Shown here piece by piece: positions 1 through 8,107 of a DNA stretch of 64,000 nucleotides; the first letter of the stretch is position 1; each line of letters begins with the position of its first letter. The stretch is from JBBROS01 sp963752225. Its GTDB lineage: Bacteria > Pseudomonadota > Alphaproteobacteria > Acetobacterales > Acetobacteraceae. Location of the stretch: contig CAVVXS010000008.1 of assembly GCA_963752225.1 (NCBI GenBank), forward strand, positions 153,492-217,491, given 5' to 3'. Made by a program: the position numbers and the translations under genes. The notes under the pieces were generated by a model. It was not told where the DNA came from, ran no database searches, and worked only from the letters and a program-made list of their open reading frames with translations.

Positions 1-257
1 CGCAACCCACCGTCCGTTTCCCAGGCGTCGTTCCCGTCCACCACGCGGTCCGGGACCAGCAGCGTGCCGGCGCGCAAGGCCGGGTCGAGGCCGCCGGCGA
101 GGCCGAAGCTGATGAAGCCTCGCACGCCGGGCGCGAGCGCCTCGGCCGCCCGGGCCGCGCCGGCCGCATCGCCGCCGCCGACCGCGACCGGTATGCCCCA
201 ACGCCGGGCCAGGCGCGCTTCCACCTCGAGCCCGACCACCACTCCGAGCGGCGTCAC
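1..257 (-). CDS. Nucleoside phosphorylase superfamily protein, N-terminal part (HpnG-like?)
   Basis: About 85 codons are visible; the gene runs off the left edge. Reading from a GTG at 257, the product begins VTPLGVVVGLEVEARLARR and contains GFISFGLAGGLDPALRAGTL, which fits the glycine-rich nucleoside-binding segment of PNP/UDP phosphorylase and MTA/SAH nucleosidase proteins. The closest recollected match is the hopanoid-associated phosphorylase HpnG, which cleaves adenosylhopane, but that assignment rests on the N-terminus only. The start codon overlaps the TGA of the upstream nitrile-hydratase alpha-like gene as GTGA, so the two are probably translationally coupled. The catalytic C-terminal half is not in the window. 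Confidence 0.55.
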   Translation of the reverse strand, partial: MTPLGVVVGLEVEARLARRWGIPVAVGGGDAAGAARAAEALAPGVRGFISFGLAGGLDPALRAGTLLVPDRVVDGNDAWETDGGL

Positions 258-829
258 ACGGCCGGGACCGTCACCCCGATCATGTCGCCCTCGCGAACCA
301 GCCCGGCGAGCCGGCCTTCGTCCCAATCCTCGGTGCCGGCCGGGCGCAACGGCAGCACCATCCAGCGGTAATCCGCCGTGCTGTCCACCACGCGGATCTT
401 GACGTCAGGCCCAAGCCGCGTGCCCCACTCCGCCAGCACGCCGGCCGGGTCGCGGATCGCCCGGGCGCGGTAGGCCGGCGACTTGAACCAGAATGGCGGG
501 ATGCCGAGCACGGCGCGGGGGTAGCAGCTGCAGAGCGTGCAAACGACGAGATGGTGCATCGAAGGCGTGTTCTCGAGCACGCCGAGCGGCGGCATGCCGC
601 GCATCGGGATCCCCATCGCCTCGGCCGCCGCGCTGCCGTCTTCCAGCATGGCGGCGCGGAATGCGGGGTCGGTCCAGGCCCGCGCCACCATCGCGGCGCC
701 GCGCTCCGGGCTGGCCCGGTCGGTGGCCGCCATGCGGTCGGTGATCTCGTCGGCGGTGACCAGGCCCTTTTCCGTCAGCAGCATTCGGACTGCGGCAAGC
801 AGCCGGTCGCCTTCCAGCAATTCAGTCAT
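254..829 (-). CDS. Nitrile hydratase alpha / thiocyanate hydrolase gamma-like catalytic subunit
   Basis: 191 aa. The metal-binding claw motif VCTLCSCYP is at about residues 106-114; in this family its cysteines are oxidised to sulfinic/sulfenic acids and bind a low-spin metal, and the Thr in VCTLCSC is typical of the cobalt type. The flanking ADYRWMVLPLRPAGTEDW and the C-terminal GDMIGVTVP are family-conserved. Nitrile hydratase converts nitriles to amides, and thiocyanate hydrolase converts thiocyanate to COS and ammonia; the sequence alone does not decide between them. The ATG at 829 overlaps the stop of the beta-C gene by 4 bp (ATGA). A split beta subunit upstream matches the thiocyanate hydrolase layout better than classical nitrile hydratase. 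No CobW/P47K-type activator gene is visible downstream before the window ends. Confidence 0.85.
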   Translation of the reverse strand: MTELLEGDRLLAAVRMLLTEKGLVTADEITDRMAATDRASPERGAAMVARAWTDPAFRAAMLEDGSAAAEAMGIPMRGMPPLGVLENTPSMHHLVVCTLCSCYPRAVLGIPPFWFKSPAYRARAIRDPAGVLAEWGTRLGPDVKIRVVDSTADYRWMVLPLRPAGTEDWDEGRLAGLVREGDMIGVTVPAV

Positions 830-1104
830 GCGACGGGCTCCAGCCAGGGTTCGAAGATCTCGACCAGCACCTCGTCGCCGCCGGCGTCGGGCCACAGCGC
901 GGTGGGTCGGAAGGCGACGTGGTAAAGGTCCAGCTGCGCGGCCGGGCGGGCGAAGGCCAGGTCCTCGGGGTTGGCGAACCGTCCCAGGTGGCGCACCACG
1001 GTGCCGGGCCGCCCGCGCAGGTAGTGCGGCGTGCGGATGTGGCAGGGGCCGCGCGTTTCGGGCCAATCGTCCCGCACCCTGATCTCGGTTCCGGGGCTCA
1101 GCAT
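826..1104 (-). CDS. Nitrile hydratase beta C-terminal-like subunit (SH3-like barrel)
   Basis: 92 aa, corresponding to only the C-terminal barrel of nitrile hydratase beta. Visible hallmarks are the N-terminal GTEIRVRDDWP, HIRTPHYLRGRPGTV at about residues 22-36, and LYHVAFRPTALW near 60-71 followed by an acidic EIFEPWLE tail. In thiocyanate hydrolase this portion is a separate subunit. The ATG at 1104 overlaps the preceding gene by 7 bp, and its own stop overlaps the alpha-like start by 4 bp, so the three chains are made from one message in equal proportion. Longer in-frame upstream extensions are arginine/proline-rich and do not resemble the family, so the 1104 start is preferred. Confidence 0.8.
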   Translation of the reverse strand: MLSPGTEIRVRDDWPETRGPCHIRTPHYLRGRPGTVVRHLGRFANPEDLAFARPAAQLDLYHVAFRPTALWPDAGGDEVLVEIFEPWLEPVA

Positions 1105-1424
1105 CGCTGCAGCGCCGCTTGCAGCTCCGCCTCGGTGATCACGCCTTTCAGGACGAGGTTGGCGGCAATCGAGCGCATCCACTTCTCGTAATAGCTCAGC
1201 CGCAGATACTCGTCCTCGGGGATCGCCTCGATGCCGCGCCGGAGCTCGTCCACTGACATTACCCCCTTGGCGCCGAGCACGCCGCGCAGGGCGTCCACCT
1301 CGCGGTCGAATGCTGTCAGGCTGTGCGAGGAGCGATCGATCGGCTCGCACAGGAACTTGCTCACCCCGCCCATGTCGTGGTGCGCCCGCGCGGCGGGTTC
1401 GGTGCCGGCTGCTTGCGTCGTCAT
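1098..1424 (-). CDS. Nitrile hydratase beta N-terminal-like subunit
   Basis: 108 aa, matching the N-terminal helical half of nitrile hydratase beta: HHDMGGVSKF at about 15-24, then a helical stretch ending YYEKWMRSIAANLVLKGVIT at about 78-97. In nitrile hydratases this half packs around the catalytic alpha subunit. It is a stand-alone chain here, with the C-terminal half encoded by the next gene. The ATG at 1424 overlaps the stop of the SH3-protein gene by 4 bp (ATGA). Together with the two downstream genes it makes a three-chain heteromer like thiocyanate hydrolase. Substrate is unknown. Confidence 0.8.
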   Translation of the reverse strand: MTTQAAGTEPAARAHHDMGGVSKFLCEPIDRSSHSLTAFDREVDALRGVLGAKGVMSVDELRRGIEAIPEDEYLRLSYYEKWMRSIAANLVLKGVITEAELQAALQRC

Positions 1425-2152
1425 TGGATCACCTCTCCCGGGAACGTGCCCCAGATCTCGGACCGTTTGATCCAGCCACGATAATCCTGCACCTGCGCCT
1501 GGCACCAGTCCGACGTTGCTTCGCACGACCGCAGCCGCACGATCACGCCCGGCTTCAGCCGCGCCACCGGTCCGGACTCGTCCTTGGGGTCGTGGCGGAG
1601 CACGCGCTCGCCGCCGGTCACGACGCCCGACCGGCGCGGCGCGAGCGTCGCCTGATGGACCCAGCCCTTGATCCCCTCGGGATCGCGCACGAGCCGCCAC
1701 ACCTCGAATTCGCGCTCGATCAGCACCGGCAGGTCGCGCCGCTTATACACCCAGTCGATCGGGTAGCGGGTGCCTGGACCGGTGCGCAGATTGACTTCGT
1801 CGGAGCGCAGGGAGGCGAAGCGGGGCAGCGGGTTGCCGGTGTTGGTGCCCTTGGCCGGCTCGGCCGGGTTTTCGGGCACGGGCGCCGGGACCGCCACGGC
1901 GGGCGCCGCGGGCGGGGCGGCGGGGGGCTTGGCACCGGGCTTCGCCGCCGAGTGCCCGGGCGCGCCCGGCTTAGGCTGCACCAAGGGGGTGCGCTGCACC
2001 GGGGTACGCGGCGCGGCTTCGATGGCTTTCTTGCCCGACGGCGCGGCCTGGTGCGGGGTGGCCGGCTTCGGCGGCGTCGGCGCCGGCTGCGCGAGGGCCA
2101 GGGACCCGCCCAGGATCAGCAGCACGGCGGCACGCGGCAGGAGGGTTGGCAT
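1421..2152 (-). CDS. Secreted SH3-domain protein with proline-rich linker
   Basis: 243 aa. An N-terminal signal peptide (about 1-22, ending ALAQ) is followed by a roughly 95-residue Pro/Ala/Lys-rich linker and two bacterial SH3-like repeats at the C-terminus: one around SDEVNLRTGPGTRYPIDWVY and a second around VIVRLRSCEATSDWCQAQV, each ending in a GW(V/I)(H/K) strand. Such SH3_4-type proteins are periplasmic and are thought to bind cell-wall or protein ligands. The gene overlaps the nitrile-hydratase beta-N start by 4 bp, so it is part of that operon, but a periplasmic protein and a cytoplasmic metalloenzyme need not act together. ATG at 2152 is chosen because it begins the signal peptide. 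Confidence 0.75.
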   Translation of the reverse strand: MPTLLPRAAVLLILGGSLALAQPAPTPPKPATPHQAAPSGKKAIEAAPRTPVQRTPLVQPKPGAPGHSAAKPGAKPPAAPPAAPAVAVPAPVPENPAEPAKGTNTGNPLPRFASLRSDEVNLRTGPGTRYPIDWVYKRRDLPVLIEREFEVWRLVRDPEGIKGWVHQATLAPRRSGVVTGGERVLRHDPKDESGPVARLKPGVIVRLRSCEATSDWCQAQVQDYRGWIKRSEIWGTFPGEVIQ

Positions 2153-2207
2153 TGTGCATCCCTGCCAACCGGCTGCCCCCCGGTCAAGCACGCGGAACCT
2201 CGAGCGG

Positions 2208-2609
2208 CTACAGCGTCACGATCGCCCCGGCGCCGACGGCCGACAGGAAGGTCGGAATGCCGGCCACCTCCACCTCCGGCAGCAGCGAGCCCCCCTCCAC
2301 CCCGGCCATCGCCAGCCCCGAGTCGCATGCCAGCAGCCGGACGCCGAGCTCGGCGGCCGCGGTCCGCAGCTCGTCCAAGCCAGCGACGCCGCGCGCCGCG
2401 ACCGCGGCGTCGCGCGGCGCATCGGCGACCTCGGACCAGTCGGCCGCGAGCGCCCGGCAGCCCTCGTTGGTGGCGAACAGCACCACCTCCCGCCCAACCG
2501 CGGCGGCGCCGGTTGCCAGCATGAAGGCGTAGTGCGCCCGCTCGTGCCCTCCCGAGATCAGCAGGATGCCGAGCGGCCCCTGCTTGACCGCTGGCGGATC
2601 AGGCGGCAT
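2208..2609 (-). CDS. DsrE/DsrF-like sulfur-relay family protein
   Basis: 133 aa, the size of single-domain DsrE/DsrF/YchN-type proteins. It begins with a hydrophobic strand (LGILLISGG), continues with AHYAFMLATGAAAVGREVVLFAT, and ends with VEVAGIPTFLSAVGAGAIVTL, the usual DsrE-like Rossmann layout. A cysteine in the middle (LLACDSGLAMAG, about residue 95) is at the position where the family carries its persulfide-type cysteine. The 5' end overlaps the moeB-like gene by 11 bp, linking a possible sulfur carrier to a sulfur-activating E1-like enzyme. The function beyond sulfur handling is not determined. Confidence 0.65.
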   Translation of the reverse strand: MPPDPPAVKQGPLGILLISGGHERAHYAFMLATGAAAVGREVVLFATNEGCRALAADWSEVADAPRDAAVAARGVAGLDELRTAAAELGVRLLACDSGLAMAGVEGGSLLPEVEVAGIPTFLSAVGAGAIVTL

Positions 2610-3399
2610 CGCAGGCGAGCGAGGTGATACGCGGCCGGGCCCCGCACAACGCGCAGTCCGGGTCGCGCCGCAGCCGCACCGCGCGCACGCGGGCCGCCAG
2701 CGCGTCCCAGATCAGCAGCCGGCCCGACAACCCCTCGCCGACGCCGATGATCTCCTTCAGCACTTCGGTCGCCTGCAGGCTGCCCATCACCCCGGTGACG
2801 GCGCCCAGGATCCCGGCCTCGCCGCAGGACGGGATCAGCCCGTCCGGCGGTGCGGCCGGGTAGAGGCAGCGGTAGCAGGGGCCGTCCGGGTCGGCGTGCG
2901 GCTTGAATGTCGAGAGCTGCCCGTCGAACCGCAGCACCGCCGCCGACACCAGCGTCCGCCGCGCCAGCACGCAGGCATCGGCGACCAGGAAGCGGGTCGC
3001 GAAATTGTCGCTGCCGTCGCAAACGAGATCGTAGCGCTCGACCAGATCGAGCGCGTTGGCCGCCGTCAGCCGGGCCTCGTGCGCCTCGATGACGACGGCG
3101 GGGTTGATCGCCCGCGCCGCGGCCGCCGCCGATTGCACCTTCGGCTGGCCCAGCCGTTCGGTCGTGTGCGCCACTTGGCGTTGCAGGTTGGAGAGCTCGA
3201 CCCGGTCGTCGTCAATCAGCCCGATCGTGCCGACGCCGGCCGCCGCCAGGTACAACAGCAGCGGACTGCCGAGCCCGCCGGCGCCGACGACGAGGACCCG
3301 CGCCGCGCGCAGCCGCGCCTGTCCGGCGCCGCCGACCTCGGCCAGCAGGATATGGCGCGAGTAGCGGGTGATCTCGTCTTCCGTGAAATCAAGATTCAT
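2599..3399 (-). CDS. moeB: MoeB/ThiF/HesA-family adenylyltransferase
   Basis: 266 aa, an E1-like enzyme that adenylates the C-terminal Gly-Gly of a sulfur-carrier protein (MoaD or ThiS type) for molybdopterin or thiamine synthesis. Seen directly: N-terminal RYSRHILLAEVGGAGQ, nucleotide-binding VVGAGGLGSPLLLYLAAAG at about 36-54, the acidic DDDRVELSNLQRQ segment, DGSDNFATRF, and two zinc-binding Cys pairs (CYRC and CALC). There is no C-terminal rhodanese domain, so this is the short MoeB/ThiF form. The ATG at 3399 lies 34 bp from the divergent queC start, so a shared intergenic control region is likely. It is the first gene of the minus-strand operon. Confidence 0.85.
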   Translation of the reverse strand: MNLDFTEDEITRYSRHILLAEVGGAGQARLRAARVLVVGAGGLGSPLLLYLAAAGVGTIGLIDDDRVELSNLQRQVAHTTERLGQPKVQSAAAAARAINPAVVIEAHEARLTAANALDLVERYDLVCDGSDNFATRFLVADACVLARRTLVSAAVLRFDGQLSTFKPHADPDGPCYRCLYPAAPPDGLIPSCGEAGILGAVTGVMGSLQATEVLKEIIGVGEGLSGRLLIWDALAARVRAVRLRRDPDCALCGARPRITSLACDAA

Positions 3400-3433
3400 G
3401 GTCAAGACATAGGCGGATGGAGGGTGGTTTACG

Positions 3434-4144
3434 ATGGCGGCGGCCGCAGGGCAGGGATCGGCAGACGGCGCGCTGGTGTTGTTCAGCGGCGGCCAGGACA
3501 GCACGGCTTGCCTGGCCTGGGCGCTCGAGCGGTTCGCGACCGTCGAGACCGTCGGCTTCGCCTACGGCCAGCGCCACGCGGTCGAGCTCGCCGTCCGGCC
3601 GGCGATCCGCGCCGCCCTGGCGCCGCGCTGGCCGGGCCGCCTGGGGCCGGATCACCTGCTCGACCTCGCCGGGCCGATTGCCGGGCTGGGGGCCACCGCG
3701 CTGACCTCGGACGCGGCGATCGCCATGGGCGCCGATGGCTTGCCGACCACGTTCGTGCCGGGCCGCAACCTGCTGTTCCTGACGATGGCGGCCGCACTCG
3801 CCTACCGGCGGGACCTGCGCCACATCGTCGGCGGCATGTGCGAGACCGATTACAGCGGCTACCCGGATTGCCGCGACGACACCATCAAGGCGATGCAACT
3901 CGCACTGAACCTCGGCATGCAGCGCCGGTTCGTGCTGCACACGCCGCTGATGTGGCTGGACAAGGCCGCAACCTTCGCCATGGCGGAGCGGTTCGGCATC
4001 CTCGATACCACGCTGGAGCTCACCCACACCTGCTACCGGGGCGACCGCACCCACCGCCATCCGTGGGGCTATGGCTGCGCCGATTGTCCGGCCTGCCAAC
4101 TCCGCGCCGAGGGTTGGCGCCAATGGAAGGCCGCGTCCGCATGA
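3434..4144 (+). CDS. queC: 7-cyano-7-deazaguanine synthase
   Basis: 236 aa. QueC converts 7-carboxy-7-deazaguanine plus ammonia and ATP into preQ0, the precursor of queuosine in tRNA. The PP-loop SGGQDST is at about residues 18-24, followed by the conserved FAYGQRHAVEL, FVPGRNLLFL and GGMCETDYSGYPDCRDD segments. The C-terminal zinc-binding cysteines are present (CYRG...CADCPACQLR). Length and motif order are normal. No other queuosine genes are in the window. The stop overlaps the start of the downstream DedA gene by ATGA. Confidence 0.95.
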   Translation: MAAAAGQGSADGALVLFSGGQDSTACLAWALERFATVETVGFAYGQRHAVELAVRPAIRAALAPRWPGRLGPDHLLDLAGPIAGLGATALTSDAAIAMGADGLPTTFVPGRNLLFLTMAAALAYRRDLRHIVGGMCETDYSGYPDCRDDTIKAMQLALNLGMQRRFVLHTPLMWLDKAATFAMAERFGILDTTLELTHTCYRGDRTHRHPWGYGCADCPACQLRAEGWRQWKAASA

Positions 4145-4824
4145 TCGATTTCTTCGAGGGGCTGATCCAGCAATACGGCTACGGCATGGTCGGCCTGGTG
4201 ATCGGCCTGGAAGCGATGGGCTTGCCGCTGCCTGGCGAGAGCCTGCTGATCGCCACCGCCATTTACGCCGCCACCACCCACAACCTGGCGATCGAGTGGA
4301 TCGTGATCTCGGCAGCGATCGGCGCCATCATGGGCGACAACCTCGGCTACCTGATCGGCCACAAGCTGGGCCGGCCGGCGCTGGAGAAGTATGGGCCCAA
4401 GATCTACCTGACGGTGGAGCGGCAGCGGCTCGGCCAGTACCTGTTCATGAAGTATGGCGGCGTGGTGGTGTTCGTGGGCCGCTTCGTCGCCTTCATGCGC
4501 ACCTTTGCCGCCCTGCTGGCTGGCGCCAACCGGATGCGATGGGGCCGCTTCCTGTTCTGGAACGCCTTGGGCGGCATCGCCTGGACGCATCTGTACGGCA
4601 TTGCCGCCTACCTGCTCGGCTCGCAAGCGCACAAGCTGGCCGGGCCGATCGGCTTGGGGATCGGCATTGCCGCCGCGATTGCCGCGGCGTCCGTGATCTG
4701 GTTTTTGAAGAAGAACGAGAAGCGGCTTGTCGAGCGGGCCACGGCGGAGATGGAGGCGAACGACAAGGCGGCGGCCGGCAAGAAGTCCGCGCGCAAGGCG
4801 AAGGCCGATCCCGTCACCTCCTGA
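4141..4824 (+). CDS. DedA family inner-membrane protein
   Basis: 227 aa. Conserved DedA features are the early loop GLEAMGLPLPGESLL at about residues 21-35, GDNLGYLIGHKLGRP near 62-76, and FVGRFVAFMRTFAALLAGANRM near 110-131. In this family the glutamate and the paired arginines in these loops are needed for membrane function; some members flip undecaprenyl phosphate or phosphatidylethanolamine. About four to six membrane segments are seen, then a lysine-rich cytoplasmic tail (KKSARKAKAD). It overlaps queC by 4 bp. Confidence 0.85.
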   Translation: MIDFFEGLIQQYGYGMVGLVIGLEAMGLPLPGESLLIATAIYAATTHNLAIEWIVISAAIGAIMGDNLGYLIGHKLGRPALEKYGPKIYLTVERQRLGQYLFMKYGGVVVFVGRFVAFMRTFAALLAGANRMRWGRFLFWNALGGIAWTHLYGIAAYLLGSQAHKLAGPIGLGIGIAAAIAAASVIWFLKKNEKRLVERATAEMEANDKAAAGKKSARKAKADPVTS

Positions 4825-4843
4825 GCGGCCCGTCCGGCCTCGG

Positions 4844-4872
4844 TTGACGCAAAACGCGAACCTGCGTATTGA
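4844..4872 (+). promoter_or_regulatory. Candidate sigma70-type promoter
   Basis: TTGACG at 4844-4849 and TATTGA at 4867-4872 are separated by exactly 17 bp, in the only sizeable gap of this stretch and upstream of the methyltransferase and murJ genes. The A+T content here is higher than in flanking coding DNA. It is a sequence match only. Confidence 0.45.
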
Positions 4873-4977
4873 TTGTGATACCGGAACAGAATAGCTGAAC
4901 AGCCAGCCGCGCTGGTCCCGTCCGGCCGACAAGCGGTCCCTCCCGACTGCGCCCACCTTTCCTGAGAGGTTGCCTGC

Positions 4978-5625
4978 ATGTCGCTTCGAACCCTGGCCAA
5001 GCGGACGCTCACGCGTATCGTGCCCCCGTCCGTTATCGCGCCGCTGATCCCGTGCGCCAGCCCCAGCCTCGATGCGGCGGCATGGGACGCCGAATATTCC
5101 AGCGAGCAATGGGCACGGCTGCACTCCATCGACGAACTGTCCCGCTACAGCCTCATCGTGGGCTATTGCGCCTTTCTGCGCCCGGGCGGATCGACGCTCG
5201 AGGTCGGCTGCGGCGAGGGCGTGCTGGCCCGGCGGGTGCGCAGCGCCGGCATCTCCCGCTATCTCGGCATCGACATCTCCGCCCAGGCGATTGGCGTGGC
5301 CAAGGCAGCCGGACTCGAGGGCTGCACCTTCGAGGTCGCCGACGCGGAAACCTTCGAGCCGCCGGCGGGGCAGCGGTTCGACGTGTTGATCTTCAATGAA
5401 AGTCTTTACTATTTCAAACAACCCGACCGCGAGGCCATCCGCTATTCGGAGTGCCTGACCGCCGACGGTATCGTGATTGTTTCCCTCGAGAATGTCGTCC
5501 GCAGCCACCAGATCTGGTCGATGCTCGGACACGCCTTCAAGACGATCGACAGTGTGCGCGTGGCGCACGGGCCTTTGTCGTGGGACGTGAAGGTGCTGCA
5601 ACGGTCGAGCGCGCCGGGGCGGTAG
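4978..5625 (+). CDS. Class I SAM-dependent methyltransferase
   Basis: 215 aa. Motif I for S-adenosylmethionine binding is LEVGCGEGVLARRV at about residues 74-87, followed by YLGIDISAQAI (motif II acidic residue) and FDVLIFNESLYYF (motif IV/post-I strand). The N-terminal 40 residues are basic and hydrophobic and could associate with the membrane. The substrate is not evident. The murJ-like gene follows with little or no gap, so a role in envelope or polysaccharide synthesis is possible but unproven. Confidence 0.75.
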   Translation: MSLRTLAKRTLTRIVPPSVIAPLIPCASPSLDAAAWDAEYSSEQWARLHSIDELSRYSLIVGYCAFLRPGGSTLEVGCGEGVLARRVRSAGISRYLGIDISAQAIGVAKAAGLEGCTFEVADAETFEPPAGQRFDVLIFNESLYYFKQPDREAIRYSECLTADGIVIVSLENVVRSHQIWSMLGHAFKTIDSVRVAHGPLSWDVKVLQRSSAPGR

Positions 5626-5651
5626 CCGCGGCGGCCGGCAGGGCACGGACG

Positions 5652-7127
5652 TTGCGCCGGCGGCTCGGCGGCGGCGTCGGCCGGCTGCTGGTGCTCGGCG
5701 CCCTGCTCGGCAAGGCGACCGGCTTCGTGCGTGAGGTGATCATGGCGCGGCTGATCGGCGTGTCGCCGATCGCCGACGCGTTCCGTGGCGCGCTCACCGC
5801 GTCCTGGATGCCGATTGCGCCGTTGCAAGGCGACACGGTGCCGGCGGTGCTGGTGCCGCTGCATCGCGAATGGGTGCGTGAAGGCAAGGCGGTCCAAAAC
5901 TTCACCGCGCTGACGGCCTCGCTCGTTGCGCTGACGGCGGCGCTGACCGCGGTGATGGTCCTGTTCGCCGGCTGGTGGACCGGACTGGTCGTCACCGGCT
6001 TCGACGCCGAGACCCTGGCGCTGACCCGGCGGTTCACGACCGTGATGGCGTTGGGGATGCCAGCCTCGGTGCTGTTCAACTGCCTGGTTTCGGTCGAGCT
6101 CTCGCTCGGCCAAGCCCGGCTCGCGACAATGCGGGCGATGACGCAGAACCTCGCCGTCATCTGCGGCCTGGTCGCCCTGGCAGTGACCGGGCAGCCGATC
6201 CTGATCCCCTGGGCGTTCACCTTGGCGATGAACGGGGTGGCGGGGTTCGGCTTGATGATGCTGTCCCGCGAGGGCGCGGTGGATGTCCGCGGCCTGCGGC
6301 TGCCGGTCATGGAGATGACGCTGCGGCTGTTCCTGCGGCGGCTGCGGCCGATGCTGTTGCAGCCGATCGGCGAGCAGGGACAGTTGTGGGTCGAGCGGGT
6401 GCTGGCCTCGGCCACGGCCGGGGCCGTCGCGTCGATGGAATACGCGCGCACGATGAGCGACAGTGCGCTGTTCGTCATCAGCCAGCCGCTCGGCCTGTCG
6501 GTGCTGGCCGGCAGCGGCGAACGCGGCCGGGTCGCGGCCATGGCCGGGCCGCTGATCGCGCTCGGGCTGCCGTCCAGCCTTTACCTCGCCATCTATGCGC
6601 CGGATCTCGTGACGGTCGTGTTCGCCCGCGGCGCCTTCAGCGCCGAAGGCGTGCGCCTGACCGGGGACGCGCTGCGCGGCATCGCGTCGGGCCTGTGGGC
6701 GTCCACCTTCGGCTGGATCCTGGTGCGGCAGCTCAACAGCGAGCGGCGCAACGGCCGGGCGGCGATCTTCGTTGCCGCCGCCTATGCCGCCAACATCGCC
6801 TGGAACCTGCTGGTCGGCTACCGGCTGGGCCCGCTCGGCTTCGGGCTCGGCGAAGGGCTGCGCGGCCTCGTGCTGCTGGCGGTGACGTCGGCGTCGCTGG
6901 GCTGCGTGCTGCCGATCCTGCGCTCGATCCGGCTGGTGCTGCCGGCCTGCTTCGTGCTGGCGGCGGCGACCTGGCCGATCGAGCAGCTCGGGGGCGGCGC
7001 GCTGGTGCGGGCCGGGCTCGGCGGGCTGGTGTGCGCGGCCTGCATCGGCGTCACCCTGGCGGTCGCGCTGCCGGAGCGCACCCGGATGCTGCTGCAGCGC
7101 GTCCGGCCGCTGTTCCGGCGAACCTAG
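5652..7127 (+). CDS. murJ: MurJ/MviN-like lipid II (or polysaccharide) flippase
   Basis: 491 aa from the TTG at 5652; a GTG at 5580 would give 515 aa but overlaps the methyltransferase by 46 bp, and no ATG exists near the start. The N-terminus GKATGFVREVIMARLIGVS is the MurJ signature, followed by about twelve to fourteen hydrophobic segments across the protein. MurJ belongs to the MOP exporter superfamily and flips lipid II for peptidoglycan. A specialised paralogue for another lipid-linked sugar cannot be excluded, as only one copy can be seen in the window. The stop lies 62 bp before the ABC importer operon. Confidence 0.75.
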   Translation: MRRRLGGGVGRLLVLGALLGKATGFVREVIMARLIGVSPIADAFRGALTASWMPIAPLQGDTVPAVLVPLHREWVREGKAVQNFTALTASLVALTAALTAVMVLFAGWWTGLVVTGFDAETLALTRRFTTVMALGMPASVLFNCLVSVELSLGQARLATMRAMTQNLAVICGLVALAVTGQPILIPWAFTLAMNGVAGFGLMMLSREGAVDVRGLRLPVMEMTLRLFLRRLRPMLLQPIGEQGQLWVERVLASATAGAVASMEYARTMSDSALFVISQPLGLSVLAGSGERGRVAAMAGPLIALGLPSSLYLAIYAPDLVTVVFARGAFSAEGVRLTGDALRGIASGLWASTFGWILVRQLNSERRNGRAAIFVAAAYAANIAWNLLVGYRLGPLGFGLGEGLRGLVLLAVTSASLGCVLPILRSIRLVLPACFVLAAATWPIEQLGGGALVRAGLGGLVCAACIGVTLAVALPERTRMLLQRVRPLFRRT

Positions 7128-7189
7128 GCAGCATCGCGGCAGGACGGGCTGGCTTGCCGGGGCGGGGCGCGGTCCATAGCATTGGACCG

Positions 7190-8107
7190 ATGCGCCGCTT
7201 CCTCCTGCGCCGGGCTATTCTCGCGGCACTCGTCTGCCTGACCGTCCTGGTCATCAGCTTCGCGCTCACCCATGCCGCCGGCGACCCGGCAGTCGCGGTG
7301 GCCGGACCGCAAGCCAGCGCCGAGGACATCCAGGCAATCCGCGTCGCCTACGGCCTCGACCGACCCTTGCCGCAGCAGTTCTTCGAATGGGTCGGCCGCG
7401 CCGCACGGGGCGATCTCGGCCGCTCCTACCTGTTCCGCGCGCCGGTCGGCGACCTGATCGCGTCCCGCTTTCCGGTGACGCTGACGCTTGGACTGGTCGG
7501 GCTCAGTTTCGCGCTGGTGATCGCCTTGCCGCTGGGCGTGGTCGCGGCGCTCAACGAGGGCCGGGCCGCCGACAAGCTGGTGACCGCAATCGCGCTGGTG
7601 GGCCAGGCGCTGCCGAGCTTCTGGCTCGGGCTGCTGCTGATCATCGGCTTCGGGCTGAAGCTGCAGTGGTTTCCGATCGCCGGACTCGATGACTGGACCG
7701 GCTATGTGCTGCCCGGCCTGGTGCTAAGCTTTTCCGCGGTGCCGGCGCTGATGCGGCTGACCCGGTCGGGCATGATCGACGCGATGGCGTCGGACTATAT
7801 CCGCACCGCCCGCGCCGGCGGTCTGTCGCGCGCCAGCGTCGTGCTGAAGCATGCCGCCCGCAACGCGGCGATGCCGGTGGTGGCGATCGCGGCCGTGCAG
7901 CTCGGCTTCATGCTCGGCGGCTCGATCGTGATCGAGGCGGTGTTCAATCTCCCCGGCGTCGGCGGGCTCGCCTGGGAAAGCATCTCTAAAAATGACTTCC
8001 CGGTCGTGCAGGCCGTCGTGCTGATCCTGGCGCTGATCTATATCGGGCTCACCTTGGCCGCCGACATGCTGAACGCCGTCCTCGACCCCCGCTTGCGGAC
8101 GGCATGA
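7190..8107 (+). CDS. Peptide/nickel-type ABC transporter permease (DppB-like)
   Basis: 305 aa, with six membrane segments expected. The N-terminal helix MRRFLLRRAILAALVCLTV and the GDPAVAVAGPQAS...YGLDRPLPQQFFEW region are standard for DppB/OppB proteins. The EAA loop that contacts the ATPases is at about 198-215 (DYIRTARAGGLSRASVV), and the C-terminus has FNLPGVGGLAWESI. It is the first gene of a four-gene importer operon, overlapping the next gene by 4 bp (ATGA). Confidence 0.9.
   Translation: MRRFLLRRAILAALVCLTVLVISFALTHAAGDPAVAVAGPQASAEDIQAIRVAYGLDRPLPQQFFEWVGRAARGDLGRSYLFRAPVGDLIASRFPVTLTLGLVGLSFALVIALPLGVVAALNEGRAADKLVTAIALVGQALPSFWLGLLLIIGFGLKLQWFPIAGLDDWTGYVLPGLVLSFSAVPALMRLTRSGMIDAMASDYIRTARAGGLSRASVVLKHAARNAAMPVVAIAAVQLGFMLGGSIVIEAVFNLPGVGGLAWESISKNDFPVVQAVVLILALIYIGLTLAADMLNAVLDPRLRTA

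Noticed and set aside
2566..4140. A long plus-strand frame across moeB and queC leading into the DedA frame
   Set aside because: Only the DedA part from 4141 resembles a protein; the rest is the reverse or shifted frame of moeB and queC.
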